DNA from: Leucocoprinus leucothites
Lineage: Eukaryota; Basidiomycota; Agaricomycetes; Agaricales; Agaricaceae
Direction: 5' to 3'
Length of the DNA stretch: 64,000 nt
Assembly (NCBI GenBank): GCA_013368445.1
Contig: JAACJO010000014.1
Location: 186,001 to 250,000, forward strand
The notes beneath the pieces were generated by a model. That model saw nothing but the letters and a program-made list of their open reading frames with translations. It did no database searches and had not been told where the DNA came from. A program made the position numbers and the translations under genes. Positions 1 to 12,239 of this stretch are shown one piece after another (the stretch's first letter is position 1; each line of letters starts with the position of its first letter).

Positions 1-19
1 AAACCCGATAAAAACTCAC

Positions 20-2477
20 GCTCGCGAAATGGGATCTGTTTGGTAGAAATTCGAAACAGGCTTCTTGAATGCAGCGCCGCCGATCTTAGCACCCGCCGTC
101 CTATCCTTGATCGCCTTGATACCCGCCAGTGCAATCTCAGTCGACGTCTTCTCCGTGATGTCGTATCTCACGAGTGCCGGTGAAATCTCCCACATTCGGT
201 CTCTCAACTCCAGTATATCGTTGTACGGTAGTGGTGTACCTATCACTTCTGAGAGCGCACGAATGATTTTCCAGTCTTCACGAGCAGCACCAGGTGGACT
301 GACAGCCGCACGACCTTGCTGTGCTCGACCCTCAGTGTTCACCCACGTTGTTCCCTTTTCGGTGTACGCTGAACCGGGCAGGCAGACGTCTGCTAGCTGA
401 GCTCCGAGGTCACCATGGTGGCCCTGGTAGACGACGAACGCATCGGAGGGGATCGACTTGGGGTCAATTTCGTCGGCATTGAGGAGGTAGATGAACTTCG
501 GTTTTGTTTGTGAGGCGGTGTGGGAGGGTGTGAAGCCGATTTCGTACGAAGCAGCACGGGAGGCTACTCTTTGCAGAACGCTGAAGCCGTTCCACTCAGG
601 AGTGATGAGGCGCGTTTTCTCTCTCTCCGCAAGTTTGGCTAGGGCGCTGTATACACCAGCGGCATCGGGGTGTTCCGCAAGGGCGCTACCGACAATGATT
701 AATGGCTTCTTCGCCTCCTTCCACTTCTTGGTGAAGGCACTCTCTGGCGCTTTCCCGGAAACGAACGTTTCCAAAGCATTGGCATCACCACCAAGATATT
801 CGTAACCGTAAGTGGTGTCCGCACGTTCACCAACAAAGCCAACCTCAAGAGGTGTATGTAACCAACTCTTGCGTATACGCGAGTTGAGGACAGCGGCTTC
901 ATGTCTAGGGTTGGTACCAACCAACAGGATAGCATCGGCCTCTTCAACGCCTGGAATAGTAGAATTGAAGAGGTAATTGGAGCGCACATCAACTCCATGC
1001 ACGGGTGACAAATGGCCATTTGTTTGGTCAAGAGTCAGATTATCAGAATTAAGGCGGTTGGCGAGATCCTTGAGGGCAACTAGCGATTCCGTGTCAGCAA
1101 GATGACCAGCAACAGCCTGTATCTCGTTCCCTGTGGCGCCAGAAGCCGCAAGGCCTTCTGCAATGGCGGTCAATGCCTCCTCCCATGTGGCAGCAACGAA
1201 GCGATCATCCCGTTTGACAAGTGGTGTCGTTAACCGCTGGAATTTAAGGCCATCGTAAGAGTATCGTGTCTTGTCACTGATCCACTCCTCGTTAACGTCA
1301 TCGTTCGTCTTGGGCTGTATCCGCATGACCTGAACACCACGGGAGTCAATACGAATATTTGAGCCAACGGCATCCATAACGTCAATGCTCTCGGTGTTCT
1401 TCAGTTCCCATGGACGAGCATGGTAGGCATATGGTTTGCTTGTAAGAGCACCGACAGGACAAAGATCAATGATGTTTCCGGAAAGCTCGGAATCCATTGT
1501 CTTCTCGACGTATGTACCAATTTGCATGTCGTTGCCACGTCCGGAAGTACCAAACTCTTCAACACCAGCGACCTCATTAGCGAAGCGCACGCAACGTGTA
1601 CACTGAATACAGCGGTTCATGGAAGTTTTGACGAGGGGACCAAGATCCTTGTTTTCAACGGCCCGCTTGCCAGTGATTTCATGGAAGCGTGTGCGGTCAG
1701 CACCGTACCGCATAGATTGGTCTTGCAGATCACACTCTCCACCTTGGTCGCAAATAGGGCAGTCAAGAGGATGGTTAGCGAGGAGGAACTCCATCACGCC
1801 CTCTCTGGCCACATGCTGTGAGAACAGTAAACAAAGAAAGGGGACGGATCGGTACCCACCTTGCTTCGTGCACAAGAGGTGTATTGGTGAAAACTTTCGC
1901 GCCGGGCATAGCGGGCATCGCACTATCAAGGTTATTGGTTTATATGTTATGTACGAGAGAATAAACGCGCACCATGATGCCACAGGTTTTGGCGACCTCT
2001 CAACTTCAACTAAACACATACGGCAATTTCCAGCGATTGCAAGTCTAGCTCAGGCGTCAGCAGGAGACGGGTTCGACGGGGCGGGGCAACAAACCTATCA
2101 TGATAACAAAATCTTCACGCAAAGTCAGTCGGTGAGTCCTTAGTAGAGTAGAGTGCTGCGCACCTCGGTATTGTTGCTCCAGCCGCCTCGCATGCTTGAA
2201 TTAAGGCAGAACCTTGAAAAAACAGGTTGGTAAGGCAGAATGGGTGTGACCACGAACATTGGGCGCACCCTGAGGAACAGTAACCTCTTTCCCATCTACC
2301 GTCAGTGTTATATCCGCATTCCGTGCTGATGAAGACGCGAGAGAACGTCGGCCTGAAGATTCCGGTCAAAAACACGGTTGGAGGTAAGCGTCCTGAGCGA
2401 CACGCACTAGTGTTTGCGACCTTTCCGAGAATTCCCGTCGAGGAGGGCCTAGATACAGTGGAGACAATACGCAGCAT
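20..2477 (-). CDS. NADH:ubiquinone oxidoreductase 75-78 kDa subunit (complex I, NDUFS1/nuo78), 3' end outside window
   Basis: Iron-sulfur subunit of the peripheral arm of mitochondrial complex I; it carries electrons from the flavin towards ubiquinone. Exons fitted by phase: 2408-2477, 2269-2352, 2164-2212, 2095-2112 (18-bp micro-exon), 1973-2044, 1860-1922, 20-1804. The joined protein starts MLRIVSTVSRP, an Arg/Ser-rich mitochondrial presequence, followed by the 2Fe-2S ferredoxin-like domain (FCYHD, GNCRMC, SCAMP). Next come the cluster-binding blocks HPLDCPICDQGGECDLQ and CIQCTRCVRF, with CPVGAL further on, and the long molybdopterin-type C-terminal region. About 713 codons are visible against roughly 740 in the family. 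The reading stops at a perfect GTGAGT donor (positions 19-14), so the last few residues lie in an exon left of the window. Identification is firm; the first intron is the least certain boundary. Confidence 0.95.
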
Positions 2478-2908
2478 CTGGGCCTTTGCCGCTGTATTCG
2501 GGGATGATGGTGGTAGAAAGCAAAGGCTGCAAAGCAGCGACGATGATGCTGGCGAATTTCGGGACCTTGACTGTCGGTCACGCCCGCCCTTGTCACAGTC
2601 CAACCACCGTGCCCCAATTTCACATTCCCACGGATTTGAGCGGAGCCTCAAATATATGGCTCCGACATTCACTCGGTGATCCTACTCGGTCTGGTTGAAA
2701 AGGGCAGAAGCTTCCGACCCTACAATTAAGTGCAACGCCATTAACAACTCCGATGCGGGCGCCTGGTCTCAAAAATATCTTAGCAGTGAAAAGGGCTCGA
2801 ACCTATGGTGGGAAGCATCGCTATGGATTTATCATGCACATAAAATCAGGCAAAACGGGATACTGTCAAAACGTAGGTAAGTAGTAGTACATAAGTAGTG
2901 GTACAAAG
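2478..2908. other. Intergenic, upstream of the complex I gene
   Basis: Short overlapping frames only, none with a recognisable motif or convincing splice pattern. It probably holds the promoter and 5' leader of the minus-strand complex I gene and the 3' end of the F-box relic. Confidence 0.4.
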
Positions 2909-4610
2909 TCAAACTACTTCAAACTCGTCATGAACATGGTTGGGCCTCCTACACTTGTCGTCTGCGCTAGAACCCTGACAAAGCAGCATGAGTTGCCAAA
3001 CCATCCCCCAAGCGTTCTTCTTCTCGCTCGCCTCGAGCTTCTGGATGGATGGGAATAGTGCATTCAGAAATCGAGCAACTCGAATCAGCTGAGGCAAACC
3101 CTCGATGTGAATGTTTGAACATCCACCGTATCTGTCCATTGTGGTAGGAGGTGATGGATTATTGAGGCTCAGCGACCTGAGAGGGTGAGAGAGCACTGGT
3201 TGGGCGACCGTGGTGAGAGCTTCGTTGACGTCGAGGGCGACGGTAAGCTCTTCTAAGCACGGCGCAGAAATTGCAAATCGGTGTAATAAGGAAAATGGAA
3301 TCGTAGTAACCGGAGGCAAATGGAGTGAATTCAGGCGATTCCAAGCGACGGCAGGAGATTCGAGAGCACTTGGAATATTCGTAACTGGACAACCAGCGAT
3401 ATACAGTTTCTCGAGCAATCGAAAACCGGTCATGTGCACGAAGTCGATAGTCTGATCGGAAGATGATACTATGACCAGCTCGCAGAGGGTGTCTCTCCAA
3501 CGAGACGAAATTGTGAGCATTACGCATTCGAGACCACCTATGTCACTGTGGGTCTCAGATATCACGGCATCTTCGTTAGACTCGGCAGCCGTCGAGCGCG
3601 ACTTCTTTTTCTTCTTCCCGGCCACTGAATTGGTAGACGGAAGGCCACATCCATCGCGTTCTGTCGATAGTTTCTCCGAGTCAACTTCTACGTCCAGACT
3701 CGTGAGGGAGCCCGATCCAAGAGACTGAAGGAAGTCAGCGACGGCATCTAGAGGTCCAAAGATGTGCAATTTCTCTAGCGATGAGAGGAATGCAGGTATT
3801 GGAATGATGGCACCGGACAATTGAGTGTAAGAGGAACAGGAAAATTGTAGGGTGAGGCTTTCGAGTGCAAGGGGTGCTAAAGGACGAAAGTCTTCAAAAC
3901 TCTTGACCCCTACGAGGGATGAGAGTTCAAGGATGCGAAGATTGCTGAGTGGAGATACATGTTTGAACAACGACACGGGGACGCCGGGAACTCGTCTAAT
4001 CATGAACGATTGGAGTCCTGGAGACCATTCCACCAAGTCGCTGAGGAGGGCTCTTAGTGCGGGGGCGGCAGCCGCTACTGCAAATGCACTAGGTTTAGTA
4101 GCAACGAGTTCAATGGTTCGCATACCCGGTGAGAGGAAGAGGGAGAGATAGCTGGCTATTTCACCGAAGTCCTCGATATAGAGGCTTTGCAGCCTAGGGA
4201 ACAGAGGCTCGCCCCTCAACTGCTGAGCAACTCAGATATAAACTGCGGGGGAGATCCGGGAGGCATCTGTCTTTGCCGCAGAATTGAGCTTGAGGCGTCT
4301 CACTGAAGCTGTGGCATTCATGCATGACTCCCATCCCGAGGGTGCTGGGCGATCTGTGAAAATCTACCAAATGTCGATTAGTTCCCAGTACAATAGCACA
4401 TGATTTGGTTGCACTGCTAACATATTGCTCGCCGTGCTTTTCAAAGCACCCCAGCACCTCGAACAGCCTCAGAAGAGATGAGATACTCTGAGATGCTTCA
4501 TTCTTCACAACAACCCCACCCTGATCTGCTGAAGCATCCTGTGGAAGACTTGATGCGTTGAGGGACGTATCAGTCTGGAATGCAAGTTCAGAAGAGGGAG
4601 GAGATGCCAT
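2909..4610 (-). pseudogene. F-box/LRR-type protein, broken
   Basis: The 436-codon frame from 4219 to 2909 has leucine-rich segments typical of the large basidiomycete F-box/LRR family (LFPRLQSLYIEDF, LSNLRILELSSL, LRSLSLNN) and an internal Lys-rich stretch. It has no ATG at its 5' end. Upstream sequence continues the family pattern in the same frame (RRLKLNSAAKTD, then VAQQLRGEPLFP) but contains a TGA at 4234-4232. Further upstream the frame changes near 4341-4352: HLVDFHRSP reads in one frame and PSGWES in the next, which fits a single-base insertion. The ATG at 4610 begins the 5'-most open part. No intron removes both lesions. The canonical F-box helix itself was not seen. The best reading is a recently disabled member of a fast-evolving family; a real short intron or a sequence error remains possible. 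Confidence 0.6.
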
Positions 4611-4986
4611 TGAGTACTCAGATAGGGCCCAAGAAATTTATTATAAAAGCTCTGGCCGTGAGATTTTGCACCTTGACAGCTGATGAAATAGAAGTCGTCT
4701 CGTTGAATCAGGCGGTTTCTAGACTCTTAGAACGCAGGCCTAGAGCCACGAATCACTGAATCGGTCATAATTGGCGAGAAAGAAAATGAGTTGGATGAAA
4801 CGTCCTAGTTTACGAACGGACACATAGTGCCATCGAGGCAAGATACGTGAATGATAATTAGCATGAAAGAGAGCCAAAGCTTGAACATCACTGTCCTATG
4901 CATGCAACAGCAGGACACGGGCGCTTCTGTCGGGCCTTCAAACGTCAGGGCCGATCAGGCATCAGATCCCAGAAACGACTCCGTAA
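4611..4986. other. Intergenic between F-box relic and P450 3' end
   Basis: No supported gene. The sequence lies between the 5' end of the minus-strand F-box relic and the 3' end of the minus-strand P450 gene. Confidence 0.4.
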
Positions 4987-6845
4987 TCAAGGTTTGACGA
5001 GAACATGAAGTTGGCCAGTATATACGGGAGTCAAATAGGCCTTGAAATCGAAATCATGCACACTGTTTATTCAGAGGATGAGTCTTGGTACTTGACTGAG
5101 AGGAGTGGAACATACGTAGTCTCGTATATCTCCATGTCCAGCTTGTGGAAGAGGTTACCAAATATGAGGTACAACTCACACCAGGCGAGGCTAGGGAAAC
5201 ATTAACTTGACGATATTCCGATAATTCATGCAAATAATAAGGCGCACTTTATACCAAGGCACATTCGAGGCCCTTTGGAAAATGCCACCAAATATTTATC
5301 TAAGATCATCAACTCGTCTTCTAGCCATCGGTTTGGATCAAACAAAAGCGGGTTCGGAAATATGTCTGGGTTGTGATGGACAAAACTATGACCCATGGCA
5401 ATAACAGTCTACATGTTCCCAAGTTAGATACCCCAAACGGGACGGCAGTCGAAAAACTTACACCGGCTTGGACAAATCTTTTAGCAATGAACACGTCCTC
5501 GCGTAAAACGCGTGGAAGAGGACTGACAAAGCCGTGCGAGAGCCTCAATGACTCCTTGATAACAGCAGTCTAGGAAAACGTGTCATTTCAAGCGCTTAGG
5601 TCCACTTTAGAACCCCCATAAATGCTCACCAAGTACGGTAGTTTCTCCAGAGTTTCAAACCCAATGTGCACATCCCTCTTAGGCCAAGCTTCCTTGAGTT
5701 CCTTGGTTAGGCGTGTGCGAATTATAGGATTGCTGAGAACGTGAAAAATCCCGACAGAGCACGCGTTTGCGACCGCGTCGCTTCCCGTGGCGGTCATTGC
5801 TGATGCTTCGTCGAGAATCGAACGCTTGCTCGGTATCCTACGGCCGGATTTCTGGCCAATTAGGGCATGAAATATAGTTCTATGTTTCGATTGATTAAGA
5901 GACGAGGGGTTGGCGAGAAAATGGTCGACTCGTTTCTCGATATCCTTAAACAGCTGGCCAACAGCTAGCATTTCCGAACTTTGGACCCATTCCGGGAGAT
6001 GAAAAGCGAGAGGTATGACAAAGGAGAAATGCTGAAGAAAGAAGTACACCCCTGCTGACGACAGGAATGTAATAAGGGCTGGGTGTCTGAAGTCGAGATA
6101 GTCCAAGGCGTTGAGGGGAGATGTGAGACAGAGCGAGGTGACGATTTCCATCGTAGTGGACGTCAAGGCTAGGTAAAGATTTGCCGGGCGGGGCTCGAGT
6201 CCGGCATATGTGTTCAAAGCGCTAATGAGACGATCAACCTGTAGAAAAGGTCATGGTCAAGCAAAACACGTGGATGGAGCAACGTACAGAATGTTGAACG
6301 ACGTTTTCAAGCTCCAAAATGTTCTGGCGCGAAAAGAAAGGCGAGAGTATGTCTCTTCTTTCCCGCGCAGAATCTGGGTCAATGAATCCAAACGAGGACT
6401 CCCGATCATGGAAACAATCGTAAAATGGAGAGAACTTGGTTGTAGCAAAGCTCGATCCGTAGATGGATTCGAATGCTTCAACATCACAGAAATGTAGCTA
6501 AATACTATTCAGCTCATGGCCTATTGTTACTGCACCAGAGGCTTACTTGGTTTGGTCGAATTCTAACGACAGGACCTAGGTAGAGTTAGCATTTCGAGAA
6601 GTGTACGATGAAAGCGTCGCCTGACCATAGATTTTATGCAGTTTCTCTAATTGTTTTACTTGGCCTCCTGCCATCCAGATGTCATAGTATGCCGCATAAT
6701 AGTCTGTGAGTGCAGCAAGGAAAGGCCCGGGAAAGTTGGCCAATGGGTGAAGAAGTAGCCGATACACAATAGCCAAGATCGACAAAGCCCCGAAAAAGAG
6801 GCATACAAGTCCGACAAGAGTCCAAGGGCTAAGCAAGAGGAACAT
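4987..6845 (-). CDS. Cytochrome P450 monooxygenase, microsomal type
   Basis: Haem-thiolate monooxygenase, 495 aa by the joined model. Exons: 6626-6845, 6547-6575, 6288-6497, 5630-6238, 5462-5569, 5248-5408, 5116-5190, 4987-5062; all phases agree. The N-terminus has a membrane anchor (about residues 8-30) followed by the proline hinge HPLANFPGP. The protein has the K-helix ExxR (KESLR), the FDPNRW segment and the haem loop FSKGPRMCLGI with the cysteine thiolate ligand. The C-terminus ends HVLVKP. The I-helix reads ATGSDAVANA: the usual Thr of the [AG]GxD/E-T motif is Ala. The general pattern resembles fungal P450s of the trichodiene-oxygenase-like group (inference from motifs only). It lies beside four glutathione transferases, which suggests phase I/phase II detoxification, but the substrate cannot be deduced. 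Confidence 0.93.
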
Positions 6846-7455
6846 TTAGGAGGTTGGGACTCATGCGGTTGCGGAGAAGCACAAAGATATAGTAGACCAC
6901 CAAATGAACACAAGGCATGCCTTACACATGAGTGTAATAATTACATGAGTGCTGAAGGGCGATTTTCATTACTGTCCACGTTTTGAAGGGATGTGGTTGA
7001 AAGTGACAGTTGTCGTCTGGATCATTGAGGTAGCCGCGTCGGGGCATCAATTGACGGATCAAAGTCCCACGTATACATCACAAGACATTGAACATCGTTA
7101 CATCTCATCCGCTGGCTCTTTTGTCTTCTTTGTTCCTTGCTCACAAAACTGCCGTGAATTCTCGATCTGGAAGATGGAGACAAGTGCCATGTGCTACCAA
7201 CCCTGTGGTTCTTCGAACATCAGATTGTTTCGGATAAGCCATTCCTTGGCAGCTACTCGGAAGCTGACGAAGACCATCTCCACTTCATCTTCACTGCTCA
7301 AAGCCTCTGATTCCATTATCCGCCTCAAAATAGAATCCTAAGCGTCGTTTGCTTGGTAATAACACTTAGCCCCACATGCTAACCCCGGGCAGCGAAGCCA
7401 ATTTTAGCACTCGGACACGAGAAATGATATCGGTAGTGGCCCTAAGGCCGTCCAT
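6846..7455. other. Intergenic between divergent P450 and GST-1
   Basis: Shared upstream region of the minus-strand P450 and the plus-strand GST-1. The short frames in it have no recognisable domain. Confidence 0.4.
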
Positions 7456-7464
7456 TATATATAG
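7456..7464 (+). promoter_or_regulatory. TATA box of GST-1
   Basis: TATATATAG about 80 bp before the GST-1 start codon. Each of the four GST paralogues has such a box 80-110 bp upstream of its ATG. Confidence 0.6.
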
Positions 7465-7542
7465 CGTCCTGCAATCGCATACTGATCCTCACAGCTCCTT
7501 TCCTCTTTATTGCTTTACGATTATTCACTGCCTCATACTATA

Positions 7543-8381
7543 ATGGCCCCCGTCAAAGTCTTTGGATGGTTTGCCTCTGGGCCCAGCCTTATGGTCGCCC
7601 TCTTCTGCTACGAAAAGAATGTTCCCTTCGAGTGGGTCAGTATTGAGCTGCCCAAGGGAGCGCAGAAAGACCCGGAATACATGGCGAAGGTTAATCCCCA
7701 TGGTCTGGTTCCTGCCCTTGTAGGTCTTCCTTACTCGTTCCCCAAATGTTGTTAGGACTAACGAGGTCCCGTCATGTAGGAAGATAATGGATTTGCTATG
7801 TTCGAAAGCCGTGCCATTGCCCGCTATCTCGACGAAAAATACCCCAACCAGGGAACCCAATTCTTCCCGAAGGATCTTGAGAAGCGCGCGTTGGTCGACT
7901 CAGCTATGTATGCCGAGGCGTTCCAACACTTCAACTTCGGCGGAAATATGGTCTTCGAAGTCTTGAACAAGCGGTACGTGCTTTTCCTTTCCCTGATCGA
8001 CATTCATCTAGATTCAAATCAACTTCTAAAGCTTCTTCAACCTCCCTACCGACGAGAAAGACGTCGAGTTCCGCAAGAAAAATCTCTTTGCCACCTACGA
8101 CACTTACGAGCGCATCCTCTCCAAGCAGAAGTACATTGCCGGTGACGTATGTATTTTTCCGTACACCCCAGTAGCGCTTTGAACTCACCAAATCGACTCG
8201 TTATGCCCTACAGGAGCTCACCGTTGCTGACCTCGCACACATCCCAGTCAGCTACAGACTTACCCACGAAGCTGGTTTGGACTTCACTGAAGGAAGGCCC
8301 AACGTTAAGAGGTGGCTCAATGAGCTCTGGGCCCGTGAGTCCTGGCAAAAAACGAGGGCTATCTACAAAGACCTCATCTAG
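7543..8381 (+). CDS. Glutathione S-transferase, fungal phi-like, paralogue 1
   Basis: Cytosolic glutathione conjugation enzyme, 217 aa. Exons 7543-7719, 7780-7973, 8032-8146, 8214-8381 (intron phases 0, 2, 0). The thioredoxin-like N-domain begins with VKVFGWFAS and has the glutathione-binding ESRAIARYLDEKY motif. The helical C-domain holds YERILSKQKYIAGD, ELTVADL and RPNVKRW. The catalytic loop reads ASGPS, not the Ser-Thr pair seen in paralogues 3 and 4, so its chemistry may differ. It is the first of four tandem plus-strand copies with the same intron positions; exon 3 is 115 bp in all four. Its neighbour is a divergent P450. Confidence 0.93.
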
Positions 8382-10293
8382 TGTACAATTGTTGTGACGA
8401 GATATCCAATGCAATTACCACCCAGTTTCTAGTCCATTCTTCCGAAACGACTGGTTGCAACTGTTCCTCCGAAAATAACAATAGTAGCTGTTCCCATTTC
8501 AAAAGAATCCATCGATACATCAAGTTCGGCAGAATTAGCCCCTATGATACTACTCGGGGTTGCTTCTTTGGTAGGGTTCTTTACAGTCTCAGATGATCAA
8601 GAACCGCGTCTTCCCCTAGTATTGGCCTTTTCCGCCGGGACTAAGTAGCTCATAAGGTAAGCTTCATTGGTGCCATTTCTCAGAGTCGCTTCACATGTCG
8701 AGACATCCGAAACGTCCACTCAAGCCCTGCGTCTGGGGATTTATAGTCGTCTTTTTCATCGTATCCTGATCGGATGCAGAATGGAATGGAATACATCAAT
8801 ATCAAGCTACCCAAACCAGAACCGACCAGAGCTTCGGGTCATCTGCCAGTTAGCATCCTTCTATGCAGGCTCCGGTCATAGCACATTTGCGTTATAGACT
8901 ACGTCAGTTATTCCACAAGGCCCCATGATGGCCGGTGGAAAGACCTTCACTGGGTGTACAAAATAAGACTACTTCAAGAACATTCTATTCCTCAAACCAG
9001 GTCTGGTCTCAATCGAGCCCAATCGCGTTGTTTGACCTTGCGAGGCCCGTGAGAGATGATCGAGTGGAACGAATTCTTACTCTGGAGTCGATGCTGATAT
9101 ATTACCGACTTATCATCCAGAACCACCGAGTGGTAGTCGACGAAATGAACCTAGACGGCTGCAATTCAGTGTCAACCCCCTTCAGTTACACAAGCCAGTA
9201 GCAGATATTTGCAGTCGCTTTGAGCCAGAATTATCTATCTTATCAGACTGATCTAGCTTGCCTATCCGAAAACTGACGGAGTACTCTATTTCCGAATCGT
9301 GGCAGTCGTGGCAGCGTTTATTTTCTGCTTCTCCCAATTGTCCACAGACTACCTGAGATGCTCACTATCGATGTCACGTTGTCAAACTGACGAAGATTCG
9401 AGAATACATGCTAAGTTTAGTAGTGGTTATCTATACGTTAGCGATCAATCAGCGCTCAGCATCACCACTATCCCCTTCTACCACGGTTTTTGGCATAAGA
9501 CGTCGCGGGATCTCCTCGCTATGTATAGCAATGTATAGCATTGGATTAATGTGCTTCCGACATTCCTCACGAGGCTATTCAATGTCCGGAGAAAAGATCT
9601 TACCAGAGATACATCATTGGGCTGACCACATGTACAGATTGACCAGCCGCCCTCGCTTAAACGAGGTAACTTGCGAAGGCAGGGGTCCAGGCGAACCGAG
9701 AAGTTAGCTGGGTGCGTGTGATTTAGAATATTCAAAGCGGGAATATATTGCCCGAGTTGTTGCACTCTTTTTACTCTGTCCGATGGAGTCTACTGCTACT
9801 TGCTTAGCACAGCGTGGCATGTCAAGCCCCCAGGTTGGATGATCAACCAACGAGCTAACCAAGGTGAAGGTGAGTGAATACAGTTTGTCCCATCTATCCA
9901 CACTTGGCACTTGCCCGGCCTCGTTAATATATCTCACTACATGGCTGAAAGACCTACCAGTAGCTCGTGAGGCTCGCGGAAAGAGCCGCGGGGCTGATAC
10001 AAATCAAACGGACCATCTTGGACTCGGAGTATCCGACCACAACGGCTTGAAGCATCACGATATTCAGGCACGTTCGCTCCGTAGGCAGATCATTAAGTCT
10101 AATTTTCTGCGGGGTTTGTTATTTTCTCAGTAATATCCAGGCCGCACCCAGTGTCATTGCTGACATTCTAAATACCTAAGGCCTCGTCATGAGGTTAATG
10201 TGTTCTTTGATCAATGAGCAAGACAAGTCATTGTCATCCCAGCCAAAGTCTTGATCAATCAAGTGGCAAATCTAGTAGTGTGTGCCCCTCCGC
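8382..10293. other. Intergenic, 1.9 kb between GST-1 and GST-2
   Basis: Only short unsupported frames, with no recognisable motif and no consistent splice model. I see no RNA gene. Confidence 0.4.
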
Positions 10294-10301
10294 TATATAA
10301 G
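10294..10301 (+). promoter_or_regulatory. TATA box of GST-2
   Basis: TATATAAG, 107 bp upstream of the GST-2 ATG and in the same relative place as in the other paralogues. Confidence 0.6.
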
Positions 10302-10400
10302 GTATAGGACCTTTGGCACTGTGTATCAACCCAAGATATTCACCCATTCCAACTCGTGTCCTAACCTCGTTCTCGTTTACTCTCTTATTATCCAGGCAGA

Positions 10401-11236
10401 ATGGTCTTGAAATTATATGGGTACACTCGATCCCCCCCCCCCCCCCCCACAAAGCTAGTTACTCTTGTCCTCTATGAGAAGAATGTCCCCTTCGAGTACA
10501 TAGAAGTCGACATCCTCAAGGGAGAACAGAGGGACCCAGGATTTCTCTCTACACAGCCGTACGGTCAAGTTCCCGTCATGGTAGGTATAGGTTTTCAGTC
10601 AGCCAAGAATGCAGCTCATCGAACATAAATTATAGAACGACAATGGCTTTGTCTTGTATGAAAGCCGTGCAATCATTCGCTATATCGCTGACAAATACGC
10701 AGATCAAGGGACCAGCCTTGCTCCCAAGGATCTTCAGAAACGTGCATTACTTGACCAGGCTGCCTGGGGCGAGGCCTTCAACTTTAACCATCATGCTAGT
10801 CCCAAAGTTGCGTCCGAACTACTTTATAAAAAGTGAGTTAGAGTGCCTGCTGAGCCACAAGCGCTCGCTCACCTCTCTGATCTCCAGGTTCCTGGGCCAG
10901 GAAACTGACCTTGTGAAAGTCGAAGAGCTGAAGAAATCGTTATCCGCAAAGCTTGACATTTACGAGCAGATCCTATCGAAGCAGGCATATCTCATTGGTG
11001 ACGTGCGTATTTGCAACATTTCTTAAACCGCAGCTGTTATATTATACCCTGTACTGAGATGTTCTTAATAGGAGCTCACTCTGGCTGATCTCCAGCACAT
11101 CCCTTTCGGTACTCTTTTGGAGCAAGCTCAGGTCAATTTGACCCAGGAGAGACCTAACACGGCGCGCTGGTTCAATGAGATTTCTTCCCGCGCTTCCTGG
11201 CAGAAAGTGAAAGACGGTTTACCGGCGAGAGCTTAG
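10401..11236 (+). CDS. Glutathione S-transferase, fungal phi-like, paralogue 2, with polyproline active-site loop
   Basis: Glutathione transferase of 218 aa. Exons 10401-10580, 10636-10832, 10888-11002, 11072-11236, same phases as the other copies. It has YESRAIIRYIADKY, YEQILSKQAYLIGD, ELTLADLQHIP and RPNTARWFNEI. The catalytic loop is odd: a run of 17 C (10432-10448) encodes five consecutive Pro between Ser and Thr, three residues longer than the same loop in paralogues 3 and 4 (HPLSTPAKLV, YTHSTAAKIV). The frame is intact as given, but the homopolymer is prone to slippage in life and in sequencing. Family assignment is firm; activity is doubtful. Confidence 0.9.
10432..10448 (+). repeat. 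Poly-C tract of 17 within GST-2 coding exon 1
   Basis: Seventeen consecutive C inside the first exon of GST-2, at the catalytic loop. Length changes not divisible by three would end the protein early. Confidence 0.95.
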
Positions 11237-12239
11237 GAATAATCTAGCGGATTGCATGTGTTCTACTATGCACGCCATGATGTCTTAGGTCTAGAGCGTC
11301 ATTCATCGTTTTGCCTCGTAAATTAACTGGGATGGTTTAGAGTTTTATGGAAAGTTGATAGAAATAAAGACCAGCAATCAAATAAGTCTTGTCTAAGGAT
11401 GCACCGAAGACGTCTCTGTTCAGCCCCGTTGTTTGAGTGACAGTGTGGTTCCTCGTATATCGATCCTCGAAAGGCTTGCTAGCACCACTCCAACTTCTGA
11501 CATTTTGTAAGGCATATTACAACCGCGAGCTAACCCGTGTACAAACACAATAAGGATTACGACTTGGGCACGTTAATTTCCCGGCAGTCCTCACCTAAAC
11601 TTGAGTCTGACTGGATTATTCCATTAGGACGAGTTGCGGCATTGAAGGTATCCCAAGAGCTAGGAACTTGTTTTGAGGCTTCAGCCACTTGTGTTTTTTG
11701 GACAACTCCTACCCAACATTATGATCGTGTCTCTAACCTTCGCTCTTGTGTAAATGTCAGAGTTGAGTGATTAAATGTGTATTGGAAATGTCGGCTCGAT
11801 ATAAACTTGACTGATGCCAAGATATAGAACGCCCTAACCTCCATCCCGAGGTTGGACCGGTACCGAGTGGACAGAATGAATGAGAGTACTCACTACGCGA
11901 CAATAAATCCGATCGAAAAACTGGCGAGACCAAGAAATAAATCAACTTTTATACATGTAATACATACTTTAGTGCACTAGTGTGAAAAAGTGAATGTCAC
12001 GAGCATCGTACGCACCTCGAACGAGTCAAGACTGAAAGTTCGACTTCTTCTGCTTCTTCTGATCGTCTCGAACGCTCCGACATAGCCTCATGACTTTCCA
12101 TATTCCAAGCCAAAACTCGGCGGCAGGGGATGGATTCAACGAAACAAGGTCAGGCAAGGGTAGATCAAGGTGCTAAGCGACATCAAGCGCGTATTGCATT
12201 TCGTCTTGACCCTTCTTCAGTTTGCCGCGGAGGGCGTCT
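11237..12239. other. Intergenic, 1.0 kb
   Basis: 3' flank of GST-2 and of the second F-box relic. No supported gene. Confidence 0.4.

Noticed and set aside
5005..5573. Plus-strand frames antisense to the P450 3' exons
   Set aside because: They are shadows of the minus-strand P450 exons, which carry the haem motif.
8667..10133. Series of 76-99 codon frames between GST-1 and GST-2
   Set aside because: They overlap on both strands, lack motifs and do not resemble a decayed GST copy.
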